A stretch of 64,000 bases of DNA, taken from Pseudomonas sp. ADAK13. Its GTDB lineage: Bacteria; Pseudomonadota; Gammaproteobacteria; Pseudomonadales; Pseudomonadaceae. A model generated the notes under the pieces. It worked only from the letters and a program-made list of their open reading frames with translations, did not search any database and had not been told where the DNA came from. Positions 17,215 to 25,979 of the stretch are shown piece by piece. The translations under genes and the position numbers were made by a program. The DNA lies in contig NZ_CP052860.1 in assembly GCF_012935715.1 (NCBI RefSeq), forward strand, positions 5,952,001 to 6,016,000, read 5' to 3'. Each line of letters starts with the position of its first letter. Position 1 is the first letter of the stretch.

Positions 17215-17523
17215 ATGAAGATTATTGAGCGAGTCGAGATAGAGGTAGTAACCGACGTAAAGTGCGACGTGTGTAGATGCTCAACCCGATCGGAGATCGA
17301 TGGACTTCAGTTCGCAACTCTCCACGCACACTGGGGTTTTGGCACAAAGCATGATGGCGAACGGTATGAGCTCCATCTCTGTGAGAACTGCTTCTTCGGA
17401 ACGATTGCTTACATAAAGCAAGAGCGGCGCATACAGAGTCTTTTCGATGAACGTGACCAAACTAACTCTGAAGAACTTGGCTTGGTTGTCAGAGGTGACT
17501 TTTTTGGTGACTCCAGGCAGTAG
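17215..17523 (+). CDS. Hypothetical protein with two Cys pairs (zinc-ribbon-like)
   Basis: A 102-residue protein with VKCDVC near residue 20 and LHLCENCFF near residue 63, a spacing suited to one structural zinc ion. Related small proteins starting MKIIERVEIEVVTDVKCDVC are common in Pseudomonas as I recall them, but have no assigned function. The start at 17215 fits better than GTG/ATG codons 4 residues earlier, since MKIIERVE is the usual family start. It lies 86 bp after the sirtuin gene and about 110 bp before the antitoxin gene, all on the plus strand. Confidence 0.6.
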   Translation: MKIIERVEIEVVTDVKCDVCRCSTRSEIDGLQFATLHAHWGFGTKHDGERYELHLCENCFFGTIAYIKQERRIQSLFDERDQTNSEELGLVVRGDFFGDSRQ

Positions 17524-17631
17524 GTAGGGAAACTCTCGACATTTGCAAGAGGGTATTTTAACAAAATGTCGACGTAACCTGATGATAGGATCATCAAAAT
17601 CTTGCTATTCCGGCTTGGAGGAGTAGACCCG

Positions 17632-18105
17632 TTGAGATTTTCAACTGAACAGCACCGAAATAAAAGGAGTGAACGGTTGCGTATCTTAGGCGCCAAGGAA
17701 TTTTGGGCCTTCAGTTCCGTTCGCTATGCACTTAGGGACTCAGAGCGATTGCTCCAAATCAAGAACGGATTTCCCGCCCATCTTTTTCAAGCCATGCTCC
17801 GGACTTTTAACCTTCAAGAACACGCCTTGGCCGTTCTCCTCAATATATCAATGGCAACGTTTGAACAGAGAGTACGAGAGCAGCGAACCCTTGGTACCGC
17901 CGCGTCCGAGCGGCTGGATCGAATCGCTACCGTTTCACACCTGGCCGAAAAAGTCTTTGAGAATAGAGATGCCGCGGCTCAATGGATGGCAAGACCAAAT
18001 AAAGCCATCGGCGGTAGCTTACCAATTATGCTGTGCGAGACTGAAATTGGTGCTCGGCAAGTCCGCCGGGCACTCCGTGCTTTGGGCTCTGGAGGCATAG
18101 TATAA
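17632..18105 (+). CDS. Xre/MbcA/ParS-type antitoxin (DUF2384), orphan
   Basis: A 157-residue antitoxin of RES-Xre type systems. The N-terminal HTH-like part is degenerate. The C-terminal toxin-binding domain shows LAEKVFENRDAAAQWMARPN and GGSLPIMLCETEIGARQVRR, the usual P-x-x-(L)-x-x-T/E-x-G-A-x-x-V pattern. The TTG at 17632 is preferred because GGAGGAG lies 8 nt upstream; an earlier TTG at 17602 lacks such a site. A RES-domain toxin gene normally follows with slight overlap. Here an IS66 transposase tail follows immediately, so the toxin has been lost. A direct repeat-like GATGAT/ATCATC palindrome lies at 17581-17595. Confidence 0.8.
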   Translation: MRFSTEQHRNKRSERLRILGAKEFWAFSSVRYALRDSERLLQIKNGFPAHLFQAMLRTFNLQEHALAVLLNISMATFEQRVREQRTLGTAASERLDRIATVSHLAEKVFENRDAAAQWMARPNKAIGGSLPIMLCETEIGARQVRRALRALGSGGIV

Positions 18106-18319
18106 TTGCATCCGTATCGACTACGAGAGCAGCTATAAGCCGTCGGTGCGTGACAGCAGAAAACGGGCTGCGGCAATCATGAGCCTGATTCAGTCGGCAC
18201 GCATGATCGGGCATGACCCGTATGGCTATCTCAAGGATGTACTTACGCGGTTGCCGACACAGAGGGCCAGTGAAATTGGACAGTTGCTGCCGCACCAGTG
18301 GGTAGCTCCATCGCATTGA
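18104..18319 (+). pseudogene. IS66-family transposase C-terminal remnant
   Basis: About 70 codons read RIDYESSYKPSVRDSRKRAA, IMSLIQSARMIGHDPYGYLK and DVLTRLPTQRASEIGQLLPH, then QWVAPSH and TGA at 18317-18319. This is the standard end of IS66 TnpC proteins. Everything upstream of the fragment is missing. It abuts the stop codon of the antitoxin gene, where a RES toxin gene is expected. Confidence 0.8.
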
Positions 18320-18440
18320 TCTAATGGGCGTAACCCACTAGATTTCCCATTTTTTCCCCTGTCGTTGGCTAGATTTTCTTAACCGCGCCAAGATTTTCTT
18401 AAAATGTGCGCCGAGCACTCAGAAAATATTAACCGAAAAT

Positions 18441-18765
18441 TGTAGTGGTCTAATGAAACCGGGCACCCATTTAGTCGAGAATGCTCGCTAGATCCAGGTG
18501 TCAGATGACCAAACAACGCCGCTCCTTTACGGCTGAATTCAAACGCGAGGCTGCCGACCTCGTGCTCAAGCAAAACTACAGCTACATCGAAGCCCGCCGC
18601 TCACTCGGCGTTGGTGAGTCAGCGCTGCGCCGGTGGGTTGACCAGGTTCAGGAAGAACATAAAGGCGTCACTCCGCAGAGCAAGGCGCTGACCCCAGAGC
18701 AGCAGAAAATTCAGGAACTGGAAGCCCGGATCGCTCGGCTTCAGCGAGAGAAATCAATACTAAAA
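18441..18765 (+). mobile_element. IS3-family fragment with truncated orfA
   Basis: From 18505 the sequence encodes the transposase OrfA start MTKQRRSFTAEFKREAADLV, LKQNYSYIEARRSLGVGESA and LRRWVDQVQEEHKG, the helix-turn-helix, then a leucine-zipper-like segment (LEARIARLQREKSIL). Similarity ends at about 18765, just before the usual OrfA C-terminus and the frameshift window. The catalytic OrfB is absent. The left end is probably near 18441 (TGTAGTGGTC). The element is immobile unless served in trans. Confidence 0.75.
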
Positions 18766-18835
18766 CCCAGGGTCGAAACTCACGACGATAAAACGCAAGA
18801 TGTGTCCTCCGCCCGTTTACGCATATCGTGCCAAC

Positions 18836-20116
18836 TCAGCCGCGATCCCGCATGCCGATACGTTTAACAGAGTGCGCCCGTTCTTGGTCATGAGAGTGAT
18901 AGTAAGTGTTCTGAGTGGTGCTGAGATTGCTGTGACGTAAGTCTTCCTGCAGGTCTTTTGGATTGCGCAAAGGGGCATCAAAGGTGGCGGAGGTGTGCCG
19001 TAGCCAATGAGCCGAAGCGCAACGCAGACTTTCCAACTCATGAAGGGCTCGACCCTCGTTACGCATATTGTCCGTTGCCTTATCAAAAACGGCTTGGAGG
19101 AGGGCGCGGATCTGTCGATCTGACAAACCCGCACGGCCATTGAGTGTTTTGATCAGAGGCGTGCTTTCGTCTTTAGCAGGCAACTCTGGCAATCCCAGAA
19201 ATCGTCGATAGCGCTTAAGGTAGCGTTCTACGTATACATCCCGCACAGCAATCTTTGCCGCCTTGTTGCCTTTGCCAACAGTGTGATACCACCAGTTTCC
19301 CTCAGCATCTAAACGGAAATCGCCCATGGTCGGTTTCCAGTTCTTTCTGCCTGCGAGATCGGACACGCGAAGGTACATAGCAAAGAGCGTGGCTAGAATA
19401 AATAAAGTGCGTTCGTGCCGCAATGGCTCTATGTCCGCCATGTTTTCAGCGGTGTCTAACACATAGTCCCATTGCAATGGAGTAAGTGCGCGAGAGGATG
19501 AGAGTTCAAACTCCTGCCCGGAAAACCGATTGCCTTTTTTTAACAATCTAAATGGATTGGTTTCGGAGAATCCATCTTCAACCAAGTATTCATAGAATCG
19601 ACTACACACAGTATAAACCTGATTCAAAGTGCCATTGGCAGCATGGTATTGCTGTTCGGCAACATGTTCTGCACTGTCATTTTTTCGCGACTTAAGATTA
19701 AAAGGTAGCCACTTAGGGTTAGGCAAGTACGCATCCAAGGGTCCCGTTGCCTCGGGATTGGTCACGAAACGGCTTCGCGTCACCGGACCTATCCAGTCGC
19801 CAGGTGGATTCCTGCAAAAATCCAAATAGTCTTGTGCATCCTGTCGTTTAAGCCGATTCAGCGGTTTGCCTTTAACGAGCAGTGACCACAGCAGCAATCG
19901 CTCAACGTGGCTTCTGTACGAGTTAAACGTTTGTGCGTTATCCGAAAAAGCACGCAGAAATGAACGTACTGCAGCGTAACCGCGTGCGACCTCCAGTTCA
20001 GATTCAAACTCGCCAAGATAAGTTTTGACGCAGTCCAGTGTGGGTGCATGAATGCTGAAGTCTTGCTCGATAAAAATATCATAAGTTTCGAACAAAGGTT
20101 TGGGTGCGCGAGCCAT
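18836..20116 (-). CDS. Tyrosine site-specific recombinase / integrase
   Basis: A 426-residue phage-integrase-type recombinase. The catalytic half shows Arg-I in LFAMYLRVSDLAGRK, Lys in the beta-hairpin VGKGNKAAKIAV, H-x-x-R in SAHWLRHTSA, and the tyrosine region in LSTTQNTYYHSHDQERAHSV. The last His/Trp position reads RHSNL. The N-terminal half has a SAM-like core-binding domain (YRSHVERLLLWSLLVKGKPL). It is full length and should be active. It lies next to a related gene on the same strand and to IS fragments, so it probably belongs to a genomic-island integration module. No att repeats could be identified by eye. Confidence 0.85.
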   Translation of the reverse strand: MARAPKPLFETYDIFIEQDFSIHAPTLDCVKTYLGEFESELEVARGYAAVRSFLRAFSDNAQTFNSYRSHVERLLLWSLLVKGKPLNRLKRQDAQDYLDFCRNPPGDWIGPVTRSRFVTNPEATGPLDAYLPNPKWLPFNLKSRKNDSAEHVAEQQYHAANGTLNQVYTVCSRFYEYLVEDGFSETNPFRLLKKGNRFSGQEFELSSSRALTPLQWDYVLDTAENMADIEPLRHERTLFILATLFAMYLRVSDLAGRKNWKPTMGDFRLDAEGNWWYHTVGKGNKAAKIAVRDVYVERYLKRYRRFLGLPELPAKDESTPLIKTLNGRAGLSDRQIRALLQAVFDKATDNMRNEGRALHELESLRCASAHWLRHTSATFDAPLRNPKDLQEDLRHSNLSTTQNTYYHSHDQERAHSVKRIGMRDRG

Positions 20117-20450
20117 GGGTGACAGCCGTTCTAATGATACGTTAAAGACTTCCAGTTATGACAGTAATCGGAAGTTGGCAGCTAATCTGCGAGGATTGCT
20201 TCAATCGACCGATGTTAGCGATTAGATCTCCAACACGCAACAAGCGCTGAAGAACCCACCGCTGCGGCATGCAGAGGTTGTTCAGCAACACCAGAAAGGC
20301 ACATCATGAGCTGAGAAGTTTTAACGTGGATTATGACAACGGGCGCGTGATGAGCACGAGAATATGAACCCCCTGAAACCCCTGATACCTCAATGCCAGA
20401 GCGTCCGGCTCGCATAGCTACTGTTCCGTCTCGGACCGAACGGTCTTTTT
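20117..20450. other. Gap between the two recombinase genes
   Basis: No gene is supported in these 334 bp. The minus-strand frame at 20215-20415 shows no recognisable protein features. The promoter of the first recombinase gene is expected near 20120-20160. Confidence 0.35.
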
Positions 20451-21620
20451 TCAGATGCCTTTACGCAAAATCGAACTGAATATTTCGGAGCCTAACTTTT
20501 TTTGAGTTTCGTAAATACCGTACTCTTGAAGACTCCCACTTATGCTAGCAATTCGTATAGAGTCCAAACACGATTTCTTCAGAGAAATTATTTCCTGATT
20601 ATCCACCCCTTCAACTTCCAGCTGTTGAACCGTTACCAGCACAATCTCATTGACAAGGTTTCTGATTTGACGTTGCGTCAAACCAGAACGACCATGTGAG
20701 GTCACCAGCAACGGCTCATCCTCATCGTCGGGAGCCTCCTTAGGCAGGCCACGACTTGCCCGATACCTTTCAAGATATGAGATGAATACGCTTGGGGCGC
20801 TCACTGCTTCGACGCCCCGTAGACCGTCAACCAAATACTGAACACCGCAGGTAGTATGTTTTAAAAGGTTAAATGAAGGAGTTCTCCTAATGTCTTTCGC
20901 AATCCACCGGATCGGCACTAAAAGATATCTCATCATGGCCACTATGAATAAGGCTCGCTCATGGCGACCGCAGCCCAGATTTGCGCCAACTCTTAAAACT
21001 TGATCCACATGCCAGACCGTCAGCCCGCGGTCAATGGACCTAGATTCGACACTTAAGGTTTGAAGAGGGAGCCTTTCGACATTTCGTGCCGGGTTAAACT
21101 GGCAAACTCCTTTGCGGATGAGGTAATCATAGAAAGACATGCAACAGGAGACTATGAGCCTAAACATACTCATTGTACGCATGCCGGTTTCATTGGCAGG
21201 CTTGGAAAATGGGCGCCAAGCCGGGTTAGCGATGTAGCCAACTCCATCAATCCAATCGAATCGTCGACGTGCGGCGTCGCCTACCCATTCGAAAGGGGGC
21301 AATGAGTTGAACTCTAGAAACTCTTGAAATTCTTCCTTGCCTATCGCTTCTACCGACTTTCCTTTTATGATCCATGACCAGAGTAATAAACGCTCTGTAA
21401 TACCTCTCGCAGATCCAAAACCTGAAAGATTCTCTCCATCACTATGCGAGCCGACACTTCCAGCAATGAATTCTCGCGCCAGATTCGCGTACTTGAAAGT
21501 ATTTAGGCTTGAGTCAAATCCAGCTAAATAACTCTCTACTCCTGGATGCTCTCGGTAATAATCAACCTCACATAAACCAATACTAGCCGCGGCTGAAAAG
21601 AGTGGATGAGGCAAGCTCAT
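20451..21620 (-). CDS. Recombinase-like paralogue lacking catalytic residues
   Basis: A 389-residue protein with the same architecture as its neighbour: ITERLLLWSWIIKGKSVEAI matches VERLLLWSLLVKGKPLNRL, and RSGLTQRQIRNLV matches RAGLSDRQIRALL. The Arg-I position reads MMRYLLVPIRW instead of MYLRVSD. The H-x-x-R segment reads LDSIRIASI, and no tyrosine-bearing LxxTQxTYxH motif is left at the C-terminus. It cannot be a normal recombinase; it might be an accessory DNA-binding partner or a decaying duplicate. The start at 21620 avoids a 15-residue extension. The DNA is noticeably more AT-rich than the core genes. Confidence 0.75.
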   Translation of the reverse strand: MSLPHPLFSAAASIGLCEVDYYREHPGVESYLAGFDSSLNTFKYANLAREFIAGSVGSHSDGENLSGFGSARGITERLLLWSWIIKGKSVEAIGKEEFQEFLEFNSLPPFEWVGDAARRRFDWIDGVGYIANPAWRPFSKPANETGMRTMSMFRLIVSCCMSFYDYLIRKGVCQFNPARNVERLPLQTLSVESRSIDRGLTVWHVDQVLRVGANLGCGRHERALFIVAMMRYLLVPIRWIAKDIRRTPSFNLLKHTTCGVQYLVDGLRGVEAVSAPSVFISYLERYRASRGLPKEAPDDEDEPLLVTSHGRSGLTQRQIRNLVNEIVLVTVQQLEVEGVDNQEIISLKKSCLDSIRIASISGSLQEYGIYETQKKLGSEIFSSILRKGI

Positions 21621-22199
21621 GATGATTATCTCTCGACCAATGTTTTGATAAGGGTAGGAGATCATCAGGAGATTTTGAGATTATTTTTTTTAAAAAATAT
21701 TCCCATCAGCAAGCCTTTGATTTGGGTCGTAATTAGTGACAATCCGAATTCGAGCATTATTTTTAAAGTCTTCAGTACTAAATACGTCATTGTTTCTTAA
21801 GGCTTTTCACATAATCAGTCAAAATCTTTAAGCTATAAACGTTTTGCAACCGTTTGATTTCTCGACCTTTAAGGGCACACTCAAAAGAAGAGATCATCGT
21901 TATCAGAGCTTCAGGTACCGAGTGAGAGACTGGTTTTTCGCCTCAATGACTTATCGTGACGATGCCGAGCTAGCAGGGCGTGAGGCTAAGCTTATGATTT
22001 CACGATACGATTTTTAAATTCACGAATTATCTTTTTTTGATAACCGCCACAGCGAGAGCGGCATGTAGGGGTACAGCAAGTTAATCTCTAACAAGATACG
22101 TGATTTAACATAATATACATTATGCGTAATCATATGATTCGTTATCAGGGGCAGTGCCAGTCAGATTTCAACAGGCACCGCCCCTCAAAACGCTGCGTC
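21621..22199. other. AT-rich gap at the island edge
   Basis: These 579 bp contain several A/T runs and no credible gene. They separate the recombinase pair from the HxlR/SDR modules and probably mark the right edge of the mobile region. No direct repeat to another edge was recognised by eye. Confidence 0.35.
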
Positions 22200-22949
22200 T
22201 CAGACTTGTGCAAACCCACCGTCCACAAACATTTCACTGCCGGTCATGAAGCTGCTTTCATCCGACGCCAGGAACAACGCCGCCGCCGCAACTTCTTCCG
22301 GCTGACCGATGCGTCCCAGCGGCAACTGTTCAACCATGCTGTCAACGATCGCATCCTTTTGACCGGTACCCGAAAGCGCCAGGTCCAGGCCTGGTGTCGC
22401 GATCGGTCCGGGCGAAAGTACGTTGACACGAATGCCCGTGCCTTTCAGGTCAAGCGCCCAGCTCCTTGCGAAGTTACGCAGCGCTGCTTTTGTGGCGCTG
22501 TAGACGCTGAAAGCCGGTGTTCCCATGGTTCCTGTGGTCGAACCGGTCAGGATGACTGAGCTGCCAGCACTCATCAGTGGCAAGGCTTTTTGCACGGTGA
22601 ACAGCGTGCCTTTGACGTTGATGCCGAAGGTACGGTCAAACGATTCCTCGGTGATCGATCCGATCGGCTGGAAATCCCCCAGGCCAGCATTGGCAAACAG
22701 CACGTCAACCCGACCTTTGGTGGCTTTCACCTGAGCGAAGATTCGCTCCAGATCCTCCAGATTTGAAATGTCACCTCGGATAGCGACAGCATCAGGTCCG
22801 ATCAGCTGCAGCGCTTTATCCAGTTCTTCCTGCCGCCGTCCGACGATCACCACCTGCGCGCCCTCAGCCGCAAAGCGAATGGCCGTTGCCAAGCCGATGC
22901 CGCTGTTGCCGCCGGTCACCACCGCAATTTTCCCGTTGAGCCTGCTCAT
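22200..22949 (-). CDS. SDR-family NAD(P)-dependent oxidoreductase
   Basis: A 249-residue classical short-chain dehydrogenase. The cofactor motif [10 protein letters not shown] lies at residues 12-21, NAG in [10 protein letters not shown], catalytic Ser in SSVILTGS, and YSATK supplies the catalytic Tyr and Lys. The C-terminal [12 protein letters not shown] closes the fold. The start at 22949 has GGAGT upstream; a GTG/ATG four codons earlier is less likely. It is divergent from an HxlR regulator gene, a common redox-responsive arrangement in Pseudomonas. The substrate is unknown. Confidence 0.85.
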   Translation of the reverse strand: MSRLNGKIAVVTGGNSGIGLATAIRFAAEGAQVVIVGRRQEELDKALQLIGPDAVAIRGDISNLEDLERIFAQVKATKGRVDVLFANAGLGDFQPIGSITEESFDRTFGINVKGTLFTVQKALPLMSAGSSVILTGSTTGTMGTPAFSVYSATKAALRNFARSWALDLKGTGIRVNVLSPGPIATPGLDLALSGTGQKDAIVDSMVEQLPLGRIGQPEEVAAAALFLASDESSFMTGSEMFVDGGFAQV

Positions 22950-22994
22950 GATTAACTCCAAAGAATAACGTTGAGGCCCAACTGTAGAACTGCG

Positions 22995-23010
22995 CTATTC
23001 TTTTGAATAG
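22995..23010. promoter_or_regulatory. CTATTC-TTTT-GAATAG inverted repeat
   Basis: A perfect 6-bp inverted repeat with a 4-bp spacer lies 41 bp before the HxlR start and 46 bp before the divergent SDR start. It is a good candidate operator for the HxlR protein on both promoters. Confidence 0.5.
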
Positions 23011-23051
23011 TATGCACCTTTTAGTAAGTACCCTCCGGAGCCTGCACAACC

Positions 23052-23411
23052 ATGGCCAACAACTCTTTCAACTGTGGTCTCGAAGCCGCTCTGGCGGTGA
23101 TTGGTGGCAAATGGAAGCCGCTCGTTCTGTTCAACCTGGCGCAGAATGTTCACCGATATGGCGAATTAAGGCGCGCAGTTGGCGGTGTCACCGATAAGGT
23201 GCTGATCCAGCAACTCAAGGAACTGGAGCGTGACGAGATCATTGAACGCGTTGATTTCCACGAAATACCGCCCAAAGTCGAGTATTCCCTGACGCCCTTC
23301 GGGCAATCCCTGGCCACAGCGCTGGGTGCGCTGTGCCAGTGGGGCACGGAACATATGCAAACGGTGGAGCGCATTGCTGAACGACGCACGTCTGCCCTCG
23401 CCCAACCCTGA
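23052..23411 (+). CDS. HxlR-family winged-helix regulator
   Basis: A 119-residue MarR-like regulator with the HxlR pattern: a near-N-terminal Cys ([20 protein letters not shown]), the recognition region LRRAVGGVTDKVLIQQLKEL, and wing VEYSLTPFGQSL. The conserved Cys8 before G-G-K-W often senses aldehydes or oxidants in this family. Divergent transcription from the adjacent SDR gene and a shared inverted repeat suggest that it controls that gene and itself. Length is normal and the start is clear. Confidence 0.85.
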   Translation: MANNSFNCGLEAALAVIGGKWKPLVLFNLAQNVHRYGELRRAVGGVTDKVLIQQLKELERDEIIERVDFHEIPPKVEYSLTPFGQSLATALGALCQWGTEHMQTVERIAERRTSALAQP

Positions 23412-23430
23412 TCCCCTGCCCCTGATACCC

Positions 23431-23460
23431 AACTCAACTAAATGGATATTTAGTTGAGTT
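23431..23460. terminator. Bidirectional hairpin between convergent genes
   Basis: Thirteen-base perfect arms (AACTCAACTAAAT and its complement) flank a GGAT loop between the stops of the HxlR and SDR genes. It is AT-rich and lacks a long T-run, but its place between convergent genes fits a shared terminator. Confidence 0.6.
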
Positions 23461-23478
23461 ATCACCCTTCGAGCGGCC

Positions 23479-24216
23479 TTACAGCCCCCCACTGACCACC
23501 AGTACATCGCCGGTAACCCAGCCCGACTCATCCGATGCCAGGAACAACGCCGCTTTCGCAAGATCCTCGGGCAACCCCATCCGGCCCAATGGCGTCTGGT
23601 CGATCAGTACCTGGCTCATCTCGCTTTCCATCATGCTCCGCGTGCCATCGGTACGTGTCGGGCCGGGGTTGAGCGTGTTAACCCGTATTCGTTGCCCACC
23701 CAACTCCTTGGCCAGTACGCCGCTGATGCCCTCCAATGCGCTTTTGCTCGCGGTGTACACCGCAGACGTGGGGGGTTTCATGTGAGTGACATTGGAACCG
23801 ATGTTAATCACACTGCTGCCCTCCCCCAGATACTTCGCGGCAGCTTGCGTCATCAGCAGCGGGCCCAGCACGTTGATGTTGAACACCTTATGAAAGTGCC
23901 CTTCGGTGATCCCGGCCAGTGGCGCGAACTCATAAACGCCGGCGTTGTTGACGAGGATATCCAGCCGCCCAAAGGTTGAAACGGCCGCCTCGACGATCCC
24001 GACGGCCTGGGCAACAACGGACACGTCGCCCTTGACCGCAATCGCCTTGCCACCCGACGCATGGATCTGCGCGACCACGGCCTGCGCACCGCTCTGGCTG
24101 CTGGAATAATTGACGACAACCGAGGCTCCTTCAGCGGCGAACAAGACGGCGATCGCCGCGCCGATACCCTTGGATGCACCCGTTACAATGGCTACTCTAT
24201 TGACTAAACGGCCCAT
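23479..24216 (-). CDS. SDR-family oxidoreductase
   Basis: A 245-residue short-chain dehydrogenase. TGASKGIGAAIA forms the cofactor loop, VNYSSS after beta-2 suggests NADP preference, and NNAGVYEFAPLAGI carries the N-A-G motif. Catalytic Ser is in SVINIGSN and Tyr/Lys in YTASKSALEG. The P-G loop reads NTLNPGPTRTDG. The start at 24216 follows AGAGGATT. It repeats the arrangement of the previous module: an SDR gene divergent from an HxlR gene, here the one at 24320. The two SDRs are only moderately similar, so this is not a recent tandem duplication. Confidence 0.85.
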   Translation of the reverse strand: MGRLVNRVAIVTGASKGIGAAIAVLFAAEGASVVVNYSSSQSGAQAVVAQIHASGGKAIAVKGDVSVVAQAVGIVEAAVSTFGRLDILVNNAGVYEFAPLAGITEGHFHKVFNINVLGPLLMTQAAAKYLGEGSSVINIGSNVTHMKPPTSAVYTASKSALEGISGVLAKELGGQRIRVNTLNPGPTRTDGTRSMMESEMSQVLIDQTPLGRMGLPEDLAKAALFLASDESGWVTGDVLVVSGGL

Positions 24217-24319
24217 GACGAATCCTCTGAATGTCACTCGAATGCGTTCACAGTAAGTCGCCCGAAAAATCATTGTAAGTAGGCACTTTCAAGTAACCGG
24301 GTGCCCTGGAGTCATGCCG

Positions 24320-24691
24320 ATGTCATCGATCCAAATCGAAAAAACACCCTGCGAAACGGGCGAATCCGAGGCCCAACGGTGTGCAATGAGGGTGCTGCTG
24401 GAGCTGATTACCGCGCCGTGGACTTTGCATATCCTGCTGGTACTGACGGCCGACGGCCCTACCCGGTTTGGCGCTCTGCGGCGCCGGGTTGAAGGCATCT
24501 CTGCGCGGGTGTTGACTGTGCGTTTGCGCTCACTCGAAGAGCGCGGGCTGTTGGTCCGCAGGGCCACATCGAGCAAATCCCCCGAAGTCACGTATTACCC
24601 CACCGCGCGCCTGCACGACATGCGCGAGTTCATGCAGCAAATGCGCGACTTGTCGCTTAAGTGGCAGGACGAGGACCTGCGCAACACCTAG
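24320..24691 (+). CDS. HxlR-family winged-helix regulator
   Basis: A 123-residue HxlR protein: CAMRVLLELITAPWTLHILL in helix 1-2, LRRRVEGISARVLTVRLRSL as recognition helix, and wing EVTYYPTARLHDM. I prefer the ATG at 24320, because GGAG lies 8 nt upstream; the ATG at 24314 would leave only 2 nt. It is divergent from the SDR gene at 24216 and probably regulates it. A Bcr/CflA exporter follows 82 bp downstream on the same strand and may belong to the same response. Confidence 0.82.
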   Translation: MSSIQIEKTPCETGESEAQRCAMRVLLELITAPWTLHILLVLTADGPTRFGALRRRVEGISARVLTVRLRSLEERGLLVRRATSSKSPEVTYYPTARLHDMREFMQQMRDLSLKWQDEDLRNT

Positions 24692-24773
24692 CCGGTTACT
24701 CTGCCGTACCTGCTTGTATACCCGGGCCGCGCTACTTAAGCTTGCCGCTCTTTTGATGCCGCCCGGAACCTCC

Positions 24774-25976
24774 ATGCCTAGAAGTATCGCCCACCTCGCC
24801 CTGTTGCTGGGGTTGATCACCGCCGTCGGCCCCTTTGCCATCGACAGCTACCTGCCGGCCTTACCGACGCTGGGCGCCAGCCTGCACGCCTCGCCAGCTG
24901 CGGTGCAGATGAGCCTCACGGTGTTCTTCATGATCATCGGCGTGTGCCAGTTGTTTTACGGGCCGATCAGCGACGTGTTCGGGCGCAAGCCGCCGATCTA
25001 TGCCGGCCTGGTGATTTTCATCGTGGGCAGTATTGGCTGCGCCCTGGCGCCAAACATCGAAGTGCTGATTGGCTTCCGGGCCTTGCAGGCCTTTGGCGCC
25101 TGCGCCGGGATGGTGATTCCCCGGGCGGTTGTCCGTGACCTGTACACCGGCCATGAAGCCGCCCGGTTGATGGCGTTGCTGATGCTGGTGGTGAGTATTT
25201 CACCGATCCTCGCACCGCTGGCCGGCAGCCTGGTGATCGCAGTGTGGAGCTGGCGCGAAGTGTTTTGGGCGCTGGCCGTGGCCGCGGTGCTGTGCCTGAT
25301 CATGACCGCCGTGCAACTGCCGGAAACCCATCCCGCCGAACGGCGCCTGGGCAAGACCCTGGGCAATGCGTTCGGCAGCTACGGCGCGCTGCTGCGTGAC
25401 CCGGTGTTTACCGGGTTGTCGGTGGTGGGCGGTTTTGGCCTGGCGACCTTCTTCGTGTTCATCGGCAGCGCGCCGTTCGTTTACATCGAGTACTACGGGC
25501 TTACGCCGACCCAATTCAGCCTGTGCTTCGCCCTCAACGCCGCGTCGTTTTTTGCCCTCAGCCAACTCACGGCGCGCTTGAGCGCACGCTTCGGCCTGGC
25601 ACCGCTGATTCGCTGGTCGGTGACGGGCGTGGCAACGGTCATGACCTTGCTGGCGCTCACCACCCTGTGGGCCAATAGCCTGCCGTTGATGATGGTGTTG
25701 CTGTTTATCGGCTTTGGTTTTCTCGGCCTGCTGCTGCCGGCAGCCGGGGTGTTGTCCCTGGAAGACCACGGCGCCGTGGCCGGTTCTGCATCAGCACTGC
25801 TGGGCGCGATCCAGATGATCACCGCCGCCGTGTGCATGGCGGTGGTGGGTGTGTTTGCCGACCATACGCCGGCACCGATGTTGATCGGCATCGCCCTGAG
25901 CGCCGTGGCGGCACTCTTCACCACGCTATGGACGCTCCGCCGTTTGCCACCGCACCTGGCTGGGACCTCTTCATAG
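24774..25976 (+). CDS. Bcr/CflA-family drug efflux MFS transporter
   Basis: A 400-residue 12-helix exporter. The family hallmarks are AVGPFAIDSYLPALPTLGAS in helix 1, the motif-A loop GPISDVFGRKPPIYAG, and FRALQAFGACAGMVIPRAVV with RDLY at the cytoplasmic end of helix 4. Members export bicyclomycin, chloramphenicol, sulfonamides or dipeptides. The start at 24774 gives MPRSIAHLALLLG, directly preceding helix 1. It converges with the DUF971 gene, with only 3 bp between the stops and no visible terminator, so read-through into the antisense of the operon is possible. Confidence 0.87.
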   Translation: MPRSIAHLALLLGLITAVGPFAIDSYLPALPTLGASLHASPAAVQMSLTVFFMIIGVCQLFYGPISDVFGRKPPIYAGLVIFIVGSIGCALAPNIEVLIGFRALQAFGACAGMVIPRAVVRDLYTGHEAARLMALLMLVVSISPILAPLAGSLVIAVWSWREVFWALAVAAVLCLIMTAVQLPETHPAERRLGKTLGNAFGSYGALLRDPVFTGLSVVGGFGLATFFVFIGSAPFVYIEYYGLTPTQFSLCFALNAASFFALSQLTARLSARFGLAPLIRWSVTGVATVMTLLALTTLWANSLPLMMVLLFIGFGFLGLLLPAAGVLSLEDHGAVAGSASALLGAIQMITAAVCMAVVGVFADHTPAPMLIGIALSAVAALFTTLWTLRRLPPHLAGTSS

Positions 25977-25979
25977 CGC

